A stretch of 64,000 bases of DNA, taken from contig NZ_JAMBOF010000011.1 in NCBI RefSeq assembly GCF_023715485.1, positions 62,001 to 126,000 of the forward strand. Direction: 5' to 3'. The position numbers and the translations under genes were made by a program. Below, one piece after another: positions 46,446 through 54,810 of this stretch; the first letter of the stretch is position 1, and the number at the start of each line of letters is the position of its first letter. Source of the stretch: Mesobacillus subterraneus (GTDB lineage: Bacteria > Bacillota > Bacilli > Bacillales > Cytobacillaceae). The notes under the pieces were generated by a model. That model worked only from the letters and a program-made list of their open reading frames with translations, was not told the origin of the DNA and searched no databases.

Positions 46446-47657
46446 ATGGGAGAGAAGAGATTCGAAACAGAAGTAATCCATTCAGGATATAAGTCGGACG
46501 AATTCAGGGGAAGCCTTGCTCCTCCTTTGTTTCAAACGAGCACATTTACTTTTGACACTGCTGAACAGGGTGAAAGACGTTTTGCAGGGGAAGAGGAAGG
46601 ATATATCTATTCGCGTCTTGGAAATCCAACCGTAACAATGCTTGAAGAGCGGATGGCTGCGATTGAGAAAGGGGAGAAGGCACTTGCATTTGCTTCTGGG
46701 ATGGCTGCCGTTTCTGCGATATTAGTGGCCCTGACTAGAACAGGCGACCACATCCTTTGTTCTCAAGGTGTATACGGATGTACATTCGGCCTTTTGCAGC
46801 TCATGAAAGAAAAATATGATATTAACCATGATTTTTCGATGATGTCGACGAGAGAGGAAGTATTGGCTGCCATTACCCCAGAGACAAGAGTCATCTATAT
46901 TGAAACACCGATCAATCCAACAATGAGGCTCGTTGATCTCGAAATGGTGGCAGAGGTCGGCAGAGAAAAAGGAATACCGGTGGTTGTTGATAATACATTC
47001 AGTTCACCATATCTGCAAAACCCACTTGAGCTTGGCTGCGATTTCGTTATCCACAGTGCCACAAAATATATTTGCGGACATGGGGACGTAATCGCCGGGG
47101 TGGCAGTAGGGCCGAAGGAAATCATGTCAAAAATTTCAATGACGACGCAAAAAGATATTGGCGGCGTGATTTCTCCTTTTGATGCATGGCTATTACTAAG
47201 GGGTTTAAAGACACTTCCGGTAAGGATGGACCGCCACTGTGACAATGCTGAAAAACTGGCAGCCTATTTATATGAACATCCTGCTGTAGAGGAAGTAATT
47301 TTTCCTGGCAATCCGAAGCACCCTGATTACGCAATTGCGAAAAAGCAAATGCGCAAACCAGGCGGCCTGATCTCTTTTAACATAAAAGGCGATCAAAAAG
47401 CTGCCCAGGCATTCATGAACCAGTTAAAATTGATTAAGATCGCAGTCAGCCTAGGAGATGCAGAGACATTGATCCAGCATCCTGCAACAATGACACATGC
47501 CGTAGTTCCGAAGGACGCAAGAGAAAAAATGGGCATCAAGGATAATATGCTCAGGTTGTCAGTCGGACTTGAGGCGTGGGAAGACATCCGCGACGACCTA
47601 GAAGCAGCTTTCGAGGCAGTCAGGAAAGAAAGCAAGCAGGAAACCGGAACTATTTAA
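46446..47657 (+). CDS. Methionine gamma-lyase (Cys/Met metabolism PLP enzyme)
   Basis: This fold-type I PLP enzyme of 403 residues has YSRLGNPT (Y55, R57) and PLP lysine K207 in SATKYICGHGD. C112 in GVYGCTFGLLQ corresponds to the cysteine that distinguishes methionine gamma-lyases from cystathionine gamma-synthase/lyase, so breakdown of methionine to methanethiol, ammonia and 2-oxobutyrate is the best call. Cystathionine gamma-lyase is the alternative. AGGAGG lies 8 nt before the ATG and a perfect cre is just upstream. A methionine-sulfoxide reductase gene is its convergent neighbour. Confidence 0.83.
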   Translation: MGEKRFETEVIHSGYKSDEFRGSLAPPLFQTSTFTFDTAEQGERRFAGEEEGYIYSRLGNPTVTMLEERMAAIEKGEKALAFASGMAAVSAILVALTRTGDHILCSQGVYGCTFGLLQLMKEKYDINHDFSMMSTREEVLAAITPETRVIYIETPINPTMRLVDLEMVAEVGREKGIPVVVDNTFSSPYLQNPLELGCDFVIHSATKYICGHGDVIAGVAVGPKEIMSKISMTTQKDIGGVISPFDAWLLLRGLKTLPVRMDRHCDNAEKLAAYLYEHPAVEEVIFPGNPKHPDYAIAKKQMRKPGGLISFNIKGDQKAAQAFMNQLKLIKIAVSLGDAETLIQHPATMTHAVVPKDAREKMGIKDNMLRLSVGLEAWEDIRDDLEAAFEAVRKESKQETGTI

Positions 47658-47685
47658 ATAATTTTTTAAAATAGAAGTAAGAAAA

Positions 47686-47735
47686 AAGAAAGATGCAGCG
47701 GCCTAATTCCTCGGCAGCTGCATCTTCTTTTTTGT
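47686..47735. terminator. Bidirectional terminator between methionine gamma-lyase and ytsP
   Basis: The stem AAGAAAGATGCAGC/GCTGCATCTTCTT has TTTTTT on one side and an A-rich run on the other. Confidence 0.8.
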
Positions 47736-47743
47736 AATCCTGC

Positions 47744-48223
47744 CTAAATATACTGCACTAACACTTCAACAAATTCTTCAAGCTTTTGCTGATCTATTTC
47801 ATCGAAGCGATTTTTTTCCGGAGAGTCGATATCAAGGACGCCAAGGAGCTTCCCGTCTTTGACCATCGGTATGACTATCTCTGATTGGGAAGCGGCATCA
47901 CAAGCAATGTGGCCAGGGAATGAATGTACATCCTCAACCCTGACTGTCTCCATTTTGGAAGCTGAGGTTCCGCAGACTCCTTTGCCGAGCGGGATTCTGA
48001 CGCATGCAGGCAGACCCTGGAATGGGCCTAGAACAAGCTCGCCATCCTCCATCAAATAAAAGCCAACCCAATTGACGCGATCAAGAAATTGGTTCAAAAG
48101 TGCTGAAGCATTGCTCAAATTGGCAATCGCGTTCTTTTCATCCTCGACCAGTGCTTTTAATTGCTTTATCAATAAATCGTAATTTTTCTCACGGCTGTCG
48201 CTGTAAGTTTCGACTTTAAACAT
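47744..48223 (-). CDS. ytsP: Free methionine-(R)-sulfoxide reductase, GAF type (YtsP)
   Basis: This 159-residue single GAF-domain enzyme reduces free L-methionine-R-sulfoxide. The conserved cysteines are in LPACVRIPLGKGVCGTSA, and VNWVGFYL and IPMVKDGKLLGVLDIDS are typical. The ATG at 48223 follows a GGGGG site. Twenty upstream in-frame codons are not supported. It faces methionine gamma-lyase, which makes a local methionine-handling pair. Confidence 0.9.
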   Translation of the reverse strand: MFKVETYSDSREKNYDLLIKQLKALVEDEKNAIANLSNASALLNQFLDRVNWVGFYLMEDGELVLGPFQGLPACVRIPLGKGVCGTSASKMETVRVEDVHSFPGHIACDAASQSEIVIPMVKDGKLLGVLDIDSPEKNRFDEIDQQKLEEFVEVLVQYI

Positions 48224-48375
48224 CGTTTTTCCCCCTCGTTCATGAAGTTTTACTATACATTGTATCAAATAACGGCGAAACAATGGAGACTTTGTCGAGC
48301 TTTTTATAAAGGAAAATGTGTTTATTTCCAGAAAGGTAAACAGTAAAGGTTAACTGAGGAAAGTGAGGGGTGGAA

Positions 48376-49008
48376 ATGAGAAAAAATTCAAAAGCTGCGA
48401 TAATTGATGCGGCCATCTTCTTATTTAATACTAAGGGCTTCAATGGTACATCAATCAGGGATATTGCAGCAAAGGCAGATGTGAATGCAGCGAATATCTC
48501 ATACTATTTCCAAAATAAAAATGGACTCCTCGAAAACTGTTTTACCGTCTTTTTTGAAAGCTATCTGGAAGAATTGGAAAAAGGGTTTTCACTGCTGGAG
48601 TGCGGGGCAGAAATATGCATGAAAGCGATGGTTGATAATGTCTTAAGGTATCAATGTGAAAATACCCAGTTAACAAGGTTCATATTAAGAGAGATGACAA
48701 TCGATTCACAGGTTGTCCGGGAAATTATGTCCACCTACCATGTTAAGGAACGCTACCTTTTTAAAAAGGTCCTCGAGTATGGGATGGAAACCGGGGAGTT
48801 CAAAAAACTATCGGTCCCATTCAGCATTTTACAGTTAAAAGGACTGTTATCAATGCCGTTTTTAAATACTCATTATGTTACCGAGGTTCTCCATATTCTG
48901 CCTCATGAACGATATTTTGCCGAAAAATACAGCAGTGAGATCTCCCAGTGGATCAAAGGGACACTCTGTATCGACCAACATCAGGAGAAAATGTTAATAA
49001 TAATATAA
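48376..49008 (+). CDS. refZ: TetR-family regulator RefZ (YttP)
   Basis: RefZ is a DNA-binding regulator of FtsZ placement during sporulation in B. subtilis. The 210-residue protein has an N-terminal TetR HTH (GFNGTSIRDIAAKADVNAANISYYFQNKNGL, about 21-51) and a helical C-terminal domain. The ATG at 48376 follows GAGGGG. Orthology rests on gene order (ytsP-refZ-hisJ-ezrA) and size. RefZ-binding sites elsewhere on the chromosome cannot be judged here. Confidence 0.85.
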   Translation: MRKNSKAAIIDAAIFLFNTKGFNGTSIRDIAAKADVNAANISYYFQNKNGLLENCFTVFFESYLEELEKGFSLLECGAEICMKAMVDNVLRYQCENTQLTRFILREMTIDSQVVREIMSTYHVKERYLFKKVLEYGMETGEFKKLSVPFSILQLKGLLSMPFLNTHYVTEVLHILPHERYFAEKYSSEISQWIKGTLCIDQHQEKMLIII

Positions 49009-49092
49009 AAAAAACGGCACATATGAACTGCGCCGAAATTGTTAGATACAAAACTAACAATGGAGGTGCAGTTCACAATGGCCGGTTTTAGC
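49009..49092. terminator. Large nested inverted repeat between refZ and hisJ
   Basis: Three arms nest: AAAACGGC/GCCGGTTTT, GAACTGC/GCAGTTC and TTGTTAG/CTAACAA. On the minus strand the structure ends in a run of eight T after hisJ, so it should end hisJ transcripts. The plus strand also carries GGAGGTG and an ATG, discussed as a finding. Confidence 0.65.
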
Positions 49093-49888
49093 TTTGTTTT
49101 AGCAGCAACGAACTTAGTCCTTGCCCGAGTTCTTTTGCCTGGTGGGCATCGGAACCATAGACGAGCGGGATGCTTCTTTTTACAGCTTCATTAACCACCC
49201 AGTCAGGAGGATAGGGCTCTCTGCACAGAGGCTTCGCTGTACCGGCACCATTATAATCAAGCTCATAACCGCACTCCGAAACATTCTCCAATATTTCAAT
49301 AATCTCCTCGGTGAAAGTATGCGTGAGAGGATACCTTAGTTGGAACTTATTGGCGAGGGTAATGTGTCCGATTCTTTTTGGCTTATATTTACCCAAATCA
49401 CATTTGATTGATTTTAAGACGGTTCGGTAATAATGCCGATGAACTTTTTCTAAGGAGCCGTAATTTTCTATCATGGCAGCGAAGTGATCCGGACTGTAAT
49501 CCAGGCAATCATATTGTCCAGCCTCATTTTTTAAAAAGTGGACTGATAGAATTGCATCATCGAGGTGCCGTCCATATTCATTCAGGAATGCTGCAGTCTG
49601 TTCCTCATATCCCTCGATAAAATCCAACTCAAATCCTGCATTGATTTTTATGAGCCCTTTATACCTTAGCTTTGCTTGTTCAAGCACTTTAAAGTATTGT
49701 TGCAAATCCTCAAACTTCATCGCGCTATCCTTTAAAGGCGTCGGGTCAATGAATCCTGGAGGAAGAGGGGCATGCTCAGCAAAGGTGATTTCTGTATAGC
49801 CAAGCAGCAGGGCTTTTTCAACATATTCATCTATTGTATCCTTTGTTCCATGCGGACAAAAAGAAGTGTGGACATGGCCATCCTTCAT
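49088..49888 (-). CDS. hisJ: Histidinol-phosphatase HisJ (PHP family)
   Basis: HisJ removes phosphate from histidinol phosphate in histidine biosynthesis. The 266-residue PHP protein has metal ligands H5 and H7 in DGHVHTSFCPHG, FAEHAPLP, DDAILSVHFL and VYGSDAHQ. It is the monofunctional PHP type, as in B. subtilis. The ATG at 49888 has GGAGG 10 nt upstream. The stop lies inside the nested inverted repeat shared with refZ. Confidence 0.92.
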   Translation of the reverse strand: MKDGHVHTSFCPHGTKDTIDEYVEKALLLGYTEITFAEHAPLPPGFIDPTPLKDSAMKFEDLQQYFKVLEQAKLRYKGLIKINAGFELDFIEGYEEQTAAFLNEYGRHLDDAILSVHFLKNEAGQYDCLDYSPDHFAAMIENYGSLEKVHRHYYRTVLKSIKCDLGKYKPKRIGHITLANKFQLRYPLTHTFTEEIIEILENVSECGYELDYNGAGTAKPLCREPYPPDWVVNEAVKRSIPLVYGSDAHQAKELGQGLSSLLLKQS

Positions 49889-49995
49889 AAAAAGCACACC
49901 TCCAAAAGTTATATCTTTTGTATCATTTTAAGTCAAATCGGCTTAATTCGGTTAATTTCAACAAAAAATATGAATTTAATAGTCAAAAATTGTCG

Positions 49996-50024
49996 TTTAC
50001 ATGGTAATATAAATACATTATACA
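49996..50024 (+). promoter_or_regulatory. Probable SigA promoter of ezrA
   Basis: TTTACA at 49996-50001 and TATACA at 50019-50024 are separated by 17 bp, about 70 bp ahead of ezrA. Confidence 0.6.
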
Positions 50025-50093
50025 CGCATTTATAAATTCATTTTATATATATAGGATATAGAACTTGGAATTTGTGAGGCCAGGGGGATAACA

Positions 50094-51788
50094 ATGGAGT
50101 ACATAATTGGCGGAATTGCGATATTGATCATACTTTTTTTAGTAGGATATTTTATGAAGCGGAAGTATTACAGCGAAGTTGACAGATATGAATCGTGGAA
50201 AATCGATATCATGAACCGGCCAGTACTGGATGAAATGTCAAAAGTGAAGCAGCTTAACATGACAGGTCAGACTGAGGAACTGTTTGAACGGTGGCGCCAG
50301 GAGTGGGATGAACTTGTTACTGCTAAACTCCCTGGAGTAGAAGATTATTTATTCGATGCAGAGGAATACATCGATAAATATCGATTCAAAAAAGCGAAAG
50401 AATCCCTTGCGGTTATTGACAGGAAATTGACTGAAACAGAGGATAAGATTAAAAAGATCTTGAGCGAATTGAATGAACTGGTCGGAAGCGAAGAAAAAAA
50501 TCGTGAGGAAATTGATGGACTGAAGGAGCATTACAGGGAAAACAAGAAAAATCTCCTGACCCATCGCCATAGCTTTGGAAAAGCGGAGGCAAGCCTTGAG
50601 GGATTGCTGGAACAGATTCAGGCAAAGTTCGTCGAATTCGACGAGAAAACCGAGAACGGAAATTATCTTGAAGCCAGGGAAACAGTCCTGTCAATCCAAG
50701 GTATGCTCGAACAGGTTTCCGTGAAAATGGATGCTATTCCTGATTTGCTTCACGATTGCCAGTCAACAATTCCTGCACAAGTTAGCGATTTGAAAGATGG
50801 AGTAAGGGAAATGTCATCTCAGGGATATGTCCTGGACCATCTGAACGCAGAAACAGAAATAGAAAATATCGGCACCGAGCTGTCTGAGTATGTGGTTTCT
50901 CTTGAAAGCGGAGACGTTGATAAAGCTGAACAGGGCATAAAAGGCTTGAAAGAGAGAGTGGACAAACTATTCGATCAGCTTGAACATGAAGTCCACGCTA
51001 AACAATACATCAACAAAACAGAGCATGAGGCCAAGGAACTTCTTGTCAAAGCCATAACTGAAAGCAAGACAATGAAGGAAGAAACAAAGCATATCCAGGA
51101 AAGCTACCACCTTACTGAAAAAGAGCTTTCTGCGCAGACGAATGTTGAACAGCAATTAAAGGGTCTGCTCAAGCGCTTTGAATTGATTGATCACAGAATT
51201 ACTGAAAATGATACAGCCCAGAGCCTGATTAAGGTCGAGCTTGAAGAGGCAAAGCAACAGTTGGACACTCTCGTCGAAGAACAGAAAGTGCTGATGGAGA
51301 AGCTGAACGCTCTGAGGAAAGATGAAATGGCTGCCAGGGAGAAAGTGAAGGAGCTTTCCAAAAAGATTGGGGAAATGATCCGCATCATCTCCAAGAGCAA
51401 TATGCCGGGATTATCACAAGATTACAAGTATCTTTTGGACGATGCCTATGAAAGCATCAATCAAGTCAATGAAAAACTTGAACAAAAGCCGCTTGATATT
51501 CCGTCTGTTCATCAATATCTTGAAATCGCGGTTCTTACTGTTAATAAATTGGAAGCATCAACTGAAGAAATCGTTGAAACAGTCTTGTTTGCCGAAAAAG
51601 TAATCCAATATGGAAACAGATACCGAAGCAGATACCCATCAGTTGACCGCGGTCTGCGTGAAGCAGAAGAGTATTTCAGGAATTATGATTATCGCCAGGC
51701 GCTTGAACAGGCTGCAACTTCCCTTGAAGAAGTAGAACCTGGGGCACTTAAGAAAATCGAAATAATGCTTGCAGAAAAACAATCATAA
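50094..51788 (+). CDS. ezrA: Septation ring formation regulator EzrA
   Basis: EzrA is a membrane-anchored, spectrin-like regulator that limits FtsZ ring formation and helps place PBP1. Residues 2-20 form the N-terminal membrane helix (YIIGGIAILIILFLVGYFM), and the rest is almost entirely alpha-helical coiled coil. The C-terminal conserved patch YGNRYRSRYPSVDRGLREAEEYFRNYDYRQALEQA corresponds to the QNR region needed for septal localisation. Its 564 residues match the family. AGGGGG precedes the ATG. Confidence 0.95.
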   Translation: MEYIIGGIAILIILFLVGYFMKRKYYSEVDRYESWKIDIMNRPVLDEMSKVKQLNMTGQTEELFERWRQEWDELVTAKLPGVEDYLFDAEEYIDKYRFKKAKESLAVIDRKLTETEDKIKKILSELNELVGSEEKNREEIDGLKEHYRENKKNLLTHRHSFGKAEASLEGLLEQIQAKFVEFDEKTENGNYLEARETVLSIQGMLEQVSVKMDAIPDLLHDCQSTIPAQVSDLKDGVREMSSQGYVLDHLNAETEIENIGTELSEYVVSLESGDVDKAEQGIKGLKERVDKLFDQLEHEVHAKQYINKTEHEAKELLVKAITESKTMKEETKHIQESYHLTEKELSAQTNVEQQLKGLLKRFELIDHRITENDTAQSLIKVELEEAKQQLDTLVEEQKVLMEKLNALRKDEMAAREKVKELSKKIGEMIRIISKSNMPGLSQDYKYLLDDAYESINQVNEKLEQKPLDIPSVHQYLEIAVLTVNKLEASTEEIVETVLFAEKVIQYGNRYRSRYPSVDRGLREAEEYFRNYDYRQALEQAATSLEEVEPGALKKIEIMLAEKQS

Positions 51789-51792
51789 CAAA

Positions 51793-51827
51793 CAAGGGTC
51801 TCCAAAAATGGAGGCCTGTTTTTTTGG
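51793..51827 (+). terminator. Terminator after ezrA
   Basis: The stem ACAAGGGTCTCC/GGAGGCCTGT is followed by TTTTTT. Confidence 0.75.
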
Positions 51828-51970
51828 CAGGCAGTCTGGACCTTCGTCAATGCTAGCCAGTTTTGGGAGATAATAAATGACAAGACTCTAAATCTGGATT
51901 GTTTTTCAATAAAACGCTGTTATGATAAGATTTTTTAGTTAGCAAAGGTTTTGGACAAGGTGGGGAAAAG

Positions 51971-53116
51971 ATGATTTATTTAGACAACAGCGCGACGACA
52001 AAACCCTATAAAGAAGTATTGGATTCATTTCTGAAGGTGTCCGAGGACTTTTTCGGAAACCCTTCATCCCTTCATAAAATCGGCGGACAGGCGGAAAAGC
52101 TGCTTCAACAGGCGCGTTCCCAGGTTGCTAAACTGCTTGATGTCAAAGCATCAGAAATCCTGTTCACATCCGGAGGCACGGAGAGCAATAATCTTGCCGT
52201 CAAAGGTGCAGCGATGGCCAATCGTGAAAGGGGAAAGCATATCATTACATCAAGCATCGAGCATGCTTCCATCCAAAATGCGATGGTACAGCTTGAATCT
52301 CTTGGGTTTGAAGTTACGTATGTCAACCCGGACGCAAATGGCTTCGTAAGCGCAGAGGCGATCAAGAACGAACTGCGTGATGACACGATCCTTGTATCTG
52401 TCATCCATGTCAATAATGAAGTAGGGACCATCCAGCCAATCAAGGAAATTGGTGCAGTGCTGAAAAATTATCCTAAAGCGTTTTTTCATGTCGATCACGT
52501 CCAAGGGGTTGGAAAAGTGCCGTTAGACTTCTACAAGGCGGGCATCCATTTGTGCACGATTTCCGGCCATAAATTCCATGGCTTAAAAGGTACAGGAGCT
52601 TTGTTCGTTAAGGAAGGTGTCCGCCTTTCTCCATTATTTTCCGGCGGGAACCAGGAATGGAAGCAGCGGAGCGGAACCGAAAATGTCGCTGGTATGGTGG
52701 CCATGTCAAAGGCGTTACGAATGACGATTGAACAGAGAAAAGAAAAGCTGAATCAAATGACAGCAGCAATGGAAAGATTAAGGGATGGAATTAGCCAGAT
52801 CAAGGAAATTACCATCCATACCCCTCAGCAAAAAAACGCGCCACATATATTGAATTTTTCAGTCAGGGGGCTGAAGGCCGAAACATTCGTCCATGCACTT
52901 GAGGAAAAGAATATTTATGTATCGACTACGAGTGCCTGCTCTTCAAAAAAGAAGGCTGCAAGCAAAACCTTACTTGCAATGGGAGTCCCAGTTGATGAAG
53001 CAGAGAGCGCGATCAGAATCAGCCTGACATACAGCAATACAATAGAAGAAGCAGATAAAACAATAAAAGCAGTAGCAGAAGCAGTAAAACATTTAAGCGA
53101 GGTAGTAAAAAAATGA
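51971..53116 (+). CDS. nifZ: Cysteine desulfurase NifZ (IscS/NifS family)
   Basis: This PLP enzyme removes sulfur from cysteine as a persulfide and donates it to ThiI for tRNA 4-thiouridine. The 381-residue protein has PLP lysine K201 in ISGHKFHGLKG and catalytic C323 in TTSACSSKKKA. The stop codon overlaps the thiI start (ATGA), so both are made together. GGTGGGG precedes the ATG. The downstream partner identifies it as the NifZ paralogue rather than SufS or YrvO. Confidence 0.92.
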   Translation: MIYLDNSATTKPYKEVLDSFLKVSEDFFGNPSSLHKIGGQAEKLLQQARSQVAKLLDVKASEILFTSGGTESNNLAVKGAAMANRERGKHIITSSIEHASIQNAMVQLESLGFEVTYVNPDANGFVSAEAIKNELRDDTILVSVIHVNNEVGTIQPIKEIGAVLKNYPKAFFHVDHVQGVGKVPLDFYKAGIHLCTISGHKFHGLKGTGALFVKEGVRLSPLFSGGNQEWKQRSGTENVAGMVAMSKALRMTIEQRKEKLNQMTAAMERLRDGISQIKEITIHTPQQKNAPHILNFSVRGLKAETFVHALEEKNIYVSTTSACSSKKKAASKTLLAMGVPVDEAESAIRISLTYSNTIEEADKTIKAVAEAVKHLSEVVKK

Positions 53117-54321
53117 TGTATGACCGAATATTAGTTAGATACGGAGAAATATCGACTAAAGGCAGGAACAGAAATAAATTCATAGACCGTCTTAGAAAAA
53201 ATGTCAAGAGAGCTTTAAGCGATTTCCCGAATGCTTCCATCCAGGCAGACCGTGACCGTATGTTCATCCTGCTGAATGGAGAAGACAGCGATGAGGTTGG
53301 AAGGAAGCTGAGAAATATCTTTGGAATCCAATCCTACAGCCCGGCACTCAAAGTCGAAAAGGAACTTGAAGAAATGAAAGATGCAGCGCTGGAGCTTTTC
53401 AGAAAAATTCACAGACCAGGTCAAACGTTTAAAATAACGGCTAAACGCTCTGATAAGACGTTTGAACTTGATACAAACGGAATCAACTCTGAGTTTGGCG
53501 GCCATATTTTAAGAAATATCGACGGATTGAAAGTAGATGTCCGCAAGCCTGATGTTAATCTCCTGATCGAAATCAGGAAAGAAGCTGCCTATATTTCGGC
53601 TGAGACCATCAAGGGTGCCGGTGGCCTGCCAGCCGCATCTGGCGGCAAGGGAATGCTGATGCTTTCAGGCGGGATCGACAGCCCGGTAGCGGGTTACTTA
53701 ACGATGAAAAGGGGTCTTGAAGTCGAAGGGGTCCATTTCTTCAGCCCTCCTTTTACGAGCGAGCGAGCAAAACAGAAGGTCATCGACCTATCAGAAAAGC
53801 TTGCTGAGGTTAATGGTCACTTTGCGCTTCATATTGTGCCGTTTACTGAAATCCAACAGGCGATCCACAAGCAGGTTCCTGAGAATTACACCATGACTAC
53901 CACTAGAAGACTCATGCTCCGTATCACGGATGCCATCAGGGAGAAACAGGGCGGACTGGCGATCATTACTGGTGAGAGCCTAGGACAGGTGGCCAGCCAG
54001 ACGCTTGAAAGCATGTATGCAATCAATGAGGTGACAAGCACACCAATCATCAGGCCGCTAATCACGATGGATAAGCAGGAAATCATGGATATTGCCCATA
54101 CAATCGATACCCATGACATTTCAATCCGTCCATACGAGGATTGCTGTACCGTATTTGTTCCCGCATCTCCTAAAACGAAGCCAAAGCTTGAAAAGGTCCA
54201 AAACTTTGAAAGCTACTTTGATTTTGAGGAATTGATTATGAAGGCAGTGGAAGGGACAGAACGCATGGTGGTCAAACCGGCATCTGAGAGAAAAGATGAC
54301 CCGGTAGATGATTTGTTTTAG
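53113..54321 (+). CDS. thiI: tRNA 4-thiouridine synthase ThiI
   Basis: ThiI adenylates U8 of tRNA and transfers sulfur received from NifZ. Residues about 60-165 form the NFLD/THUMP region (IQADRDRMFILLNG, FKITAKRSDKTF), and the PP-loop motif SGGIDS is at 185-190. At 402 residues it lacks the C-terminal rhodanese domain of the E. coli protein, as in B. subtilis. Two ATG codons are adjacent at the start, so translation may begin at 53116. No terminator was recognised after it. Confidence 0.94.
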   Translation: MMYDRILVRYGEISTKGRNRNKFIDRLRKNVKRALSDFPNASIQADRDRMFILLNGEDSDEVGRKLRNIFGIQSYSPALKVEKELEEMKDAALELFRKIHRPGQTFKITAKRSDKTFELDTNGINSEFGGHILRNIDGLKVDVRKPDVNLLIEIRKEAAYISAETIKGAGGLPAASGGKGMLMLSGGIDSPVAGYLTMKRGLEVEGVHFFSPPFTSERAKQKVIDLSEKLAEVNGHFALHIVPFTEIQQAIHKQVPENYTMTTTRRLMLRITDAIREKQGGLAIITGESLGQVASQTLESMYAINEVTSTPIIRPLITMDKQEIMDIAHTIDTHDISIRPYEDCCTVFVPASPKTKPKLEKVQNFESYFDFEELIMKAVEGTERMVVKPASERKDDPVDDLF

Positions 54322-54401
54322 ACATTGTGTTTGAAGATATCTTAATAAACAAGATAAAATCTTATGTTAAAAATTTGTGAACAATTACCAATTAAACTTC
54401 G

Positions 54402-54431
54402 GTATTAAGCCATGTGATATTACACATTCTA
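54402..54431 (+). promoter_or_regulatory. SigG-type promoter of the SASP gene
   Basis: GTATT at 54402-54406 and CATTCTA at 54425-54431 are separated by 18 bp and resemble the forespore SigG consensus. The SASP start is 23 bp downstream with GGAGGTG between. Confidence 0.65.
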
Positions 54432-54454
54432 TACTCACAAGGAGGTGAAATCAC

Positions 54455-54658
54455 ATGGCAAACAACAGCTCAAATCAACTTCTAGTACCTGGAGTACAAC
54501 AAGCTCTTGATCAAATGAAATACGAAATCGCAACTGAATTTGGTGTACAACTTGGTGGAGAAACTACTTCTCGCGCTAACGGTTCAGTAGGTGGAGAAAT
54601 CACTAAGCGTTTAGTTCAAATGGCTGAACAACAACTTGGTGGCGGATTTTCTCGCTAA
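54455..54658 (+). CDS. sspA: Alpha/beta-type small acid-soluble spore protein
   Basis: This 67-residue SASP coats and protects spore DNA. Family signatures are both present: the GPR protease site TEFGVQLG with cleavage after E28, and the DNA-contact segment [18 protein letters not shown]. It lies next to thiI, as sspA does in B. subtilis, which is the basis for the symbol; several paralogues are usual, so the letter is less certain than the family. A SigG-like promoter and a strong terminator frame it. Confidence 0.92.
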   Translation: MANNSSNQLLVPGVQQALDQMKYEIATEFGVQLGGETTSRANGSVGGEITKRLVQMAEQQLGGGFSR

Positions 54659-54680
54659 TTAAAAATTAATAATATGGCTA

Positions 54681-54712
54681 CAAGGAGCGGGACAGATGTC
54701 CCGCTCCTTTCT
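54681..54712 (+). terminator. Terminator after the SASP gene
   Basis: The 11-bp stem AAGGAGCGGGA/TCCCGCTCCTT is followed by TCTTATTTT. Confidence 0.85.
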
Positions 54713-54810
54713 TATTTTAAAAAAATGTTATCATATAATTTTTAATTTTGAAATAATTTTGTATAATGAAGGTGGGGATTTTAAACTATATCAATTTTAG
54801 GGGGAACAGT

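Noticed and set aside
49079-49200. Plus-strand ORF starting ATGGCCGGT after GGAGGTG
   Set aside because: It is antisense to the conserved hisJ 3' end and has no recognisable product; the start signal is treated as a possible IS remnant instead.
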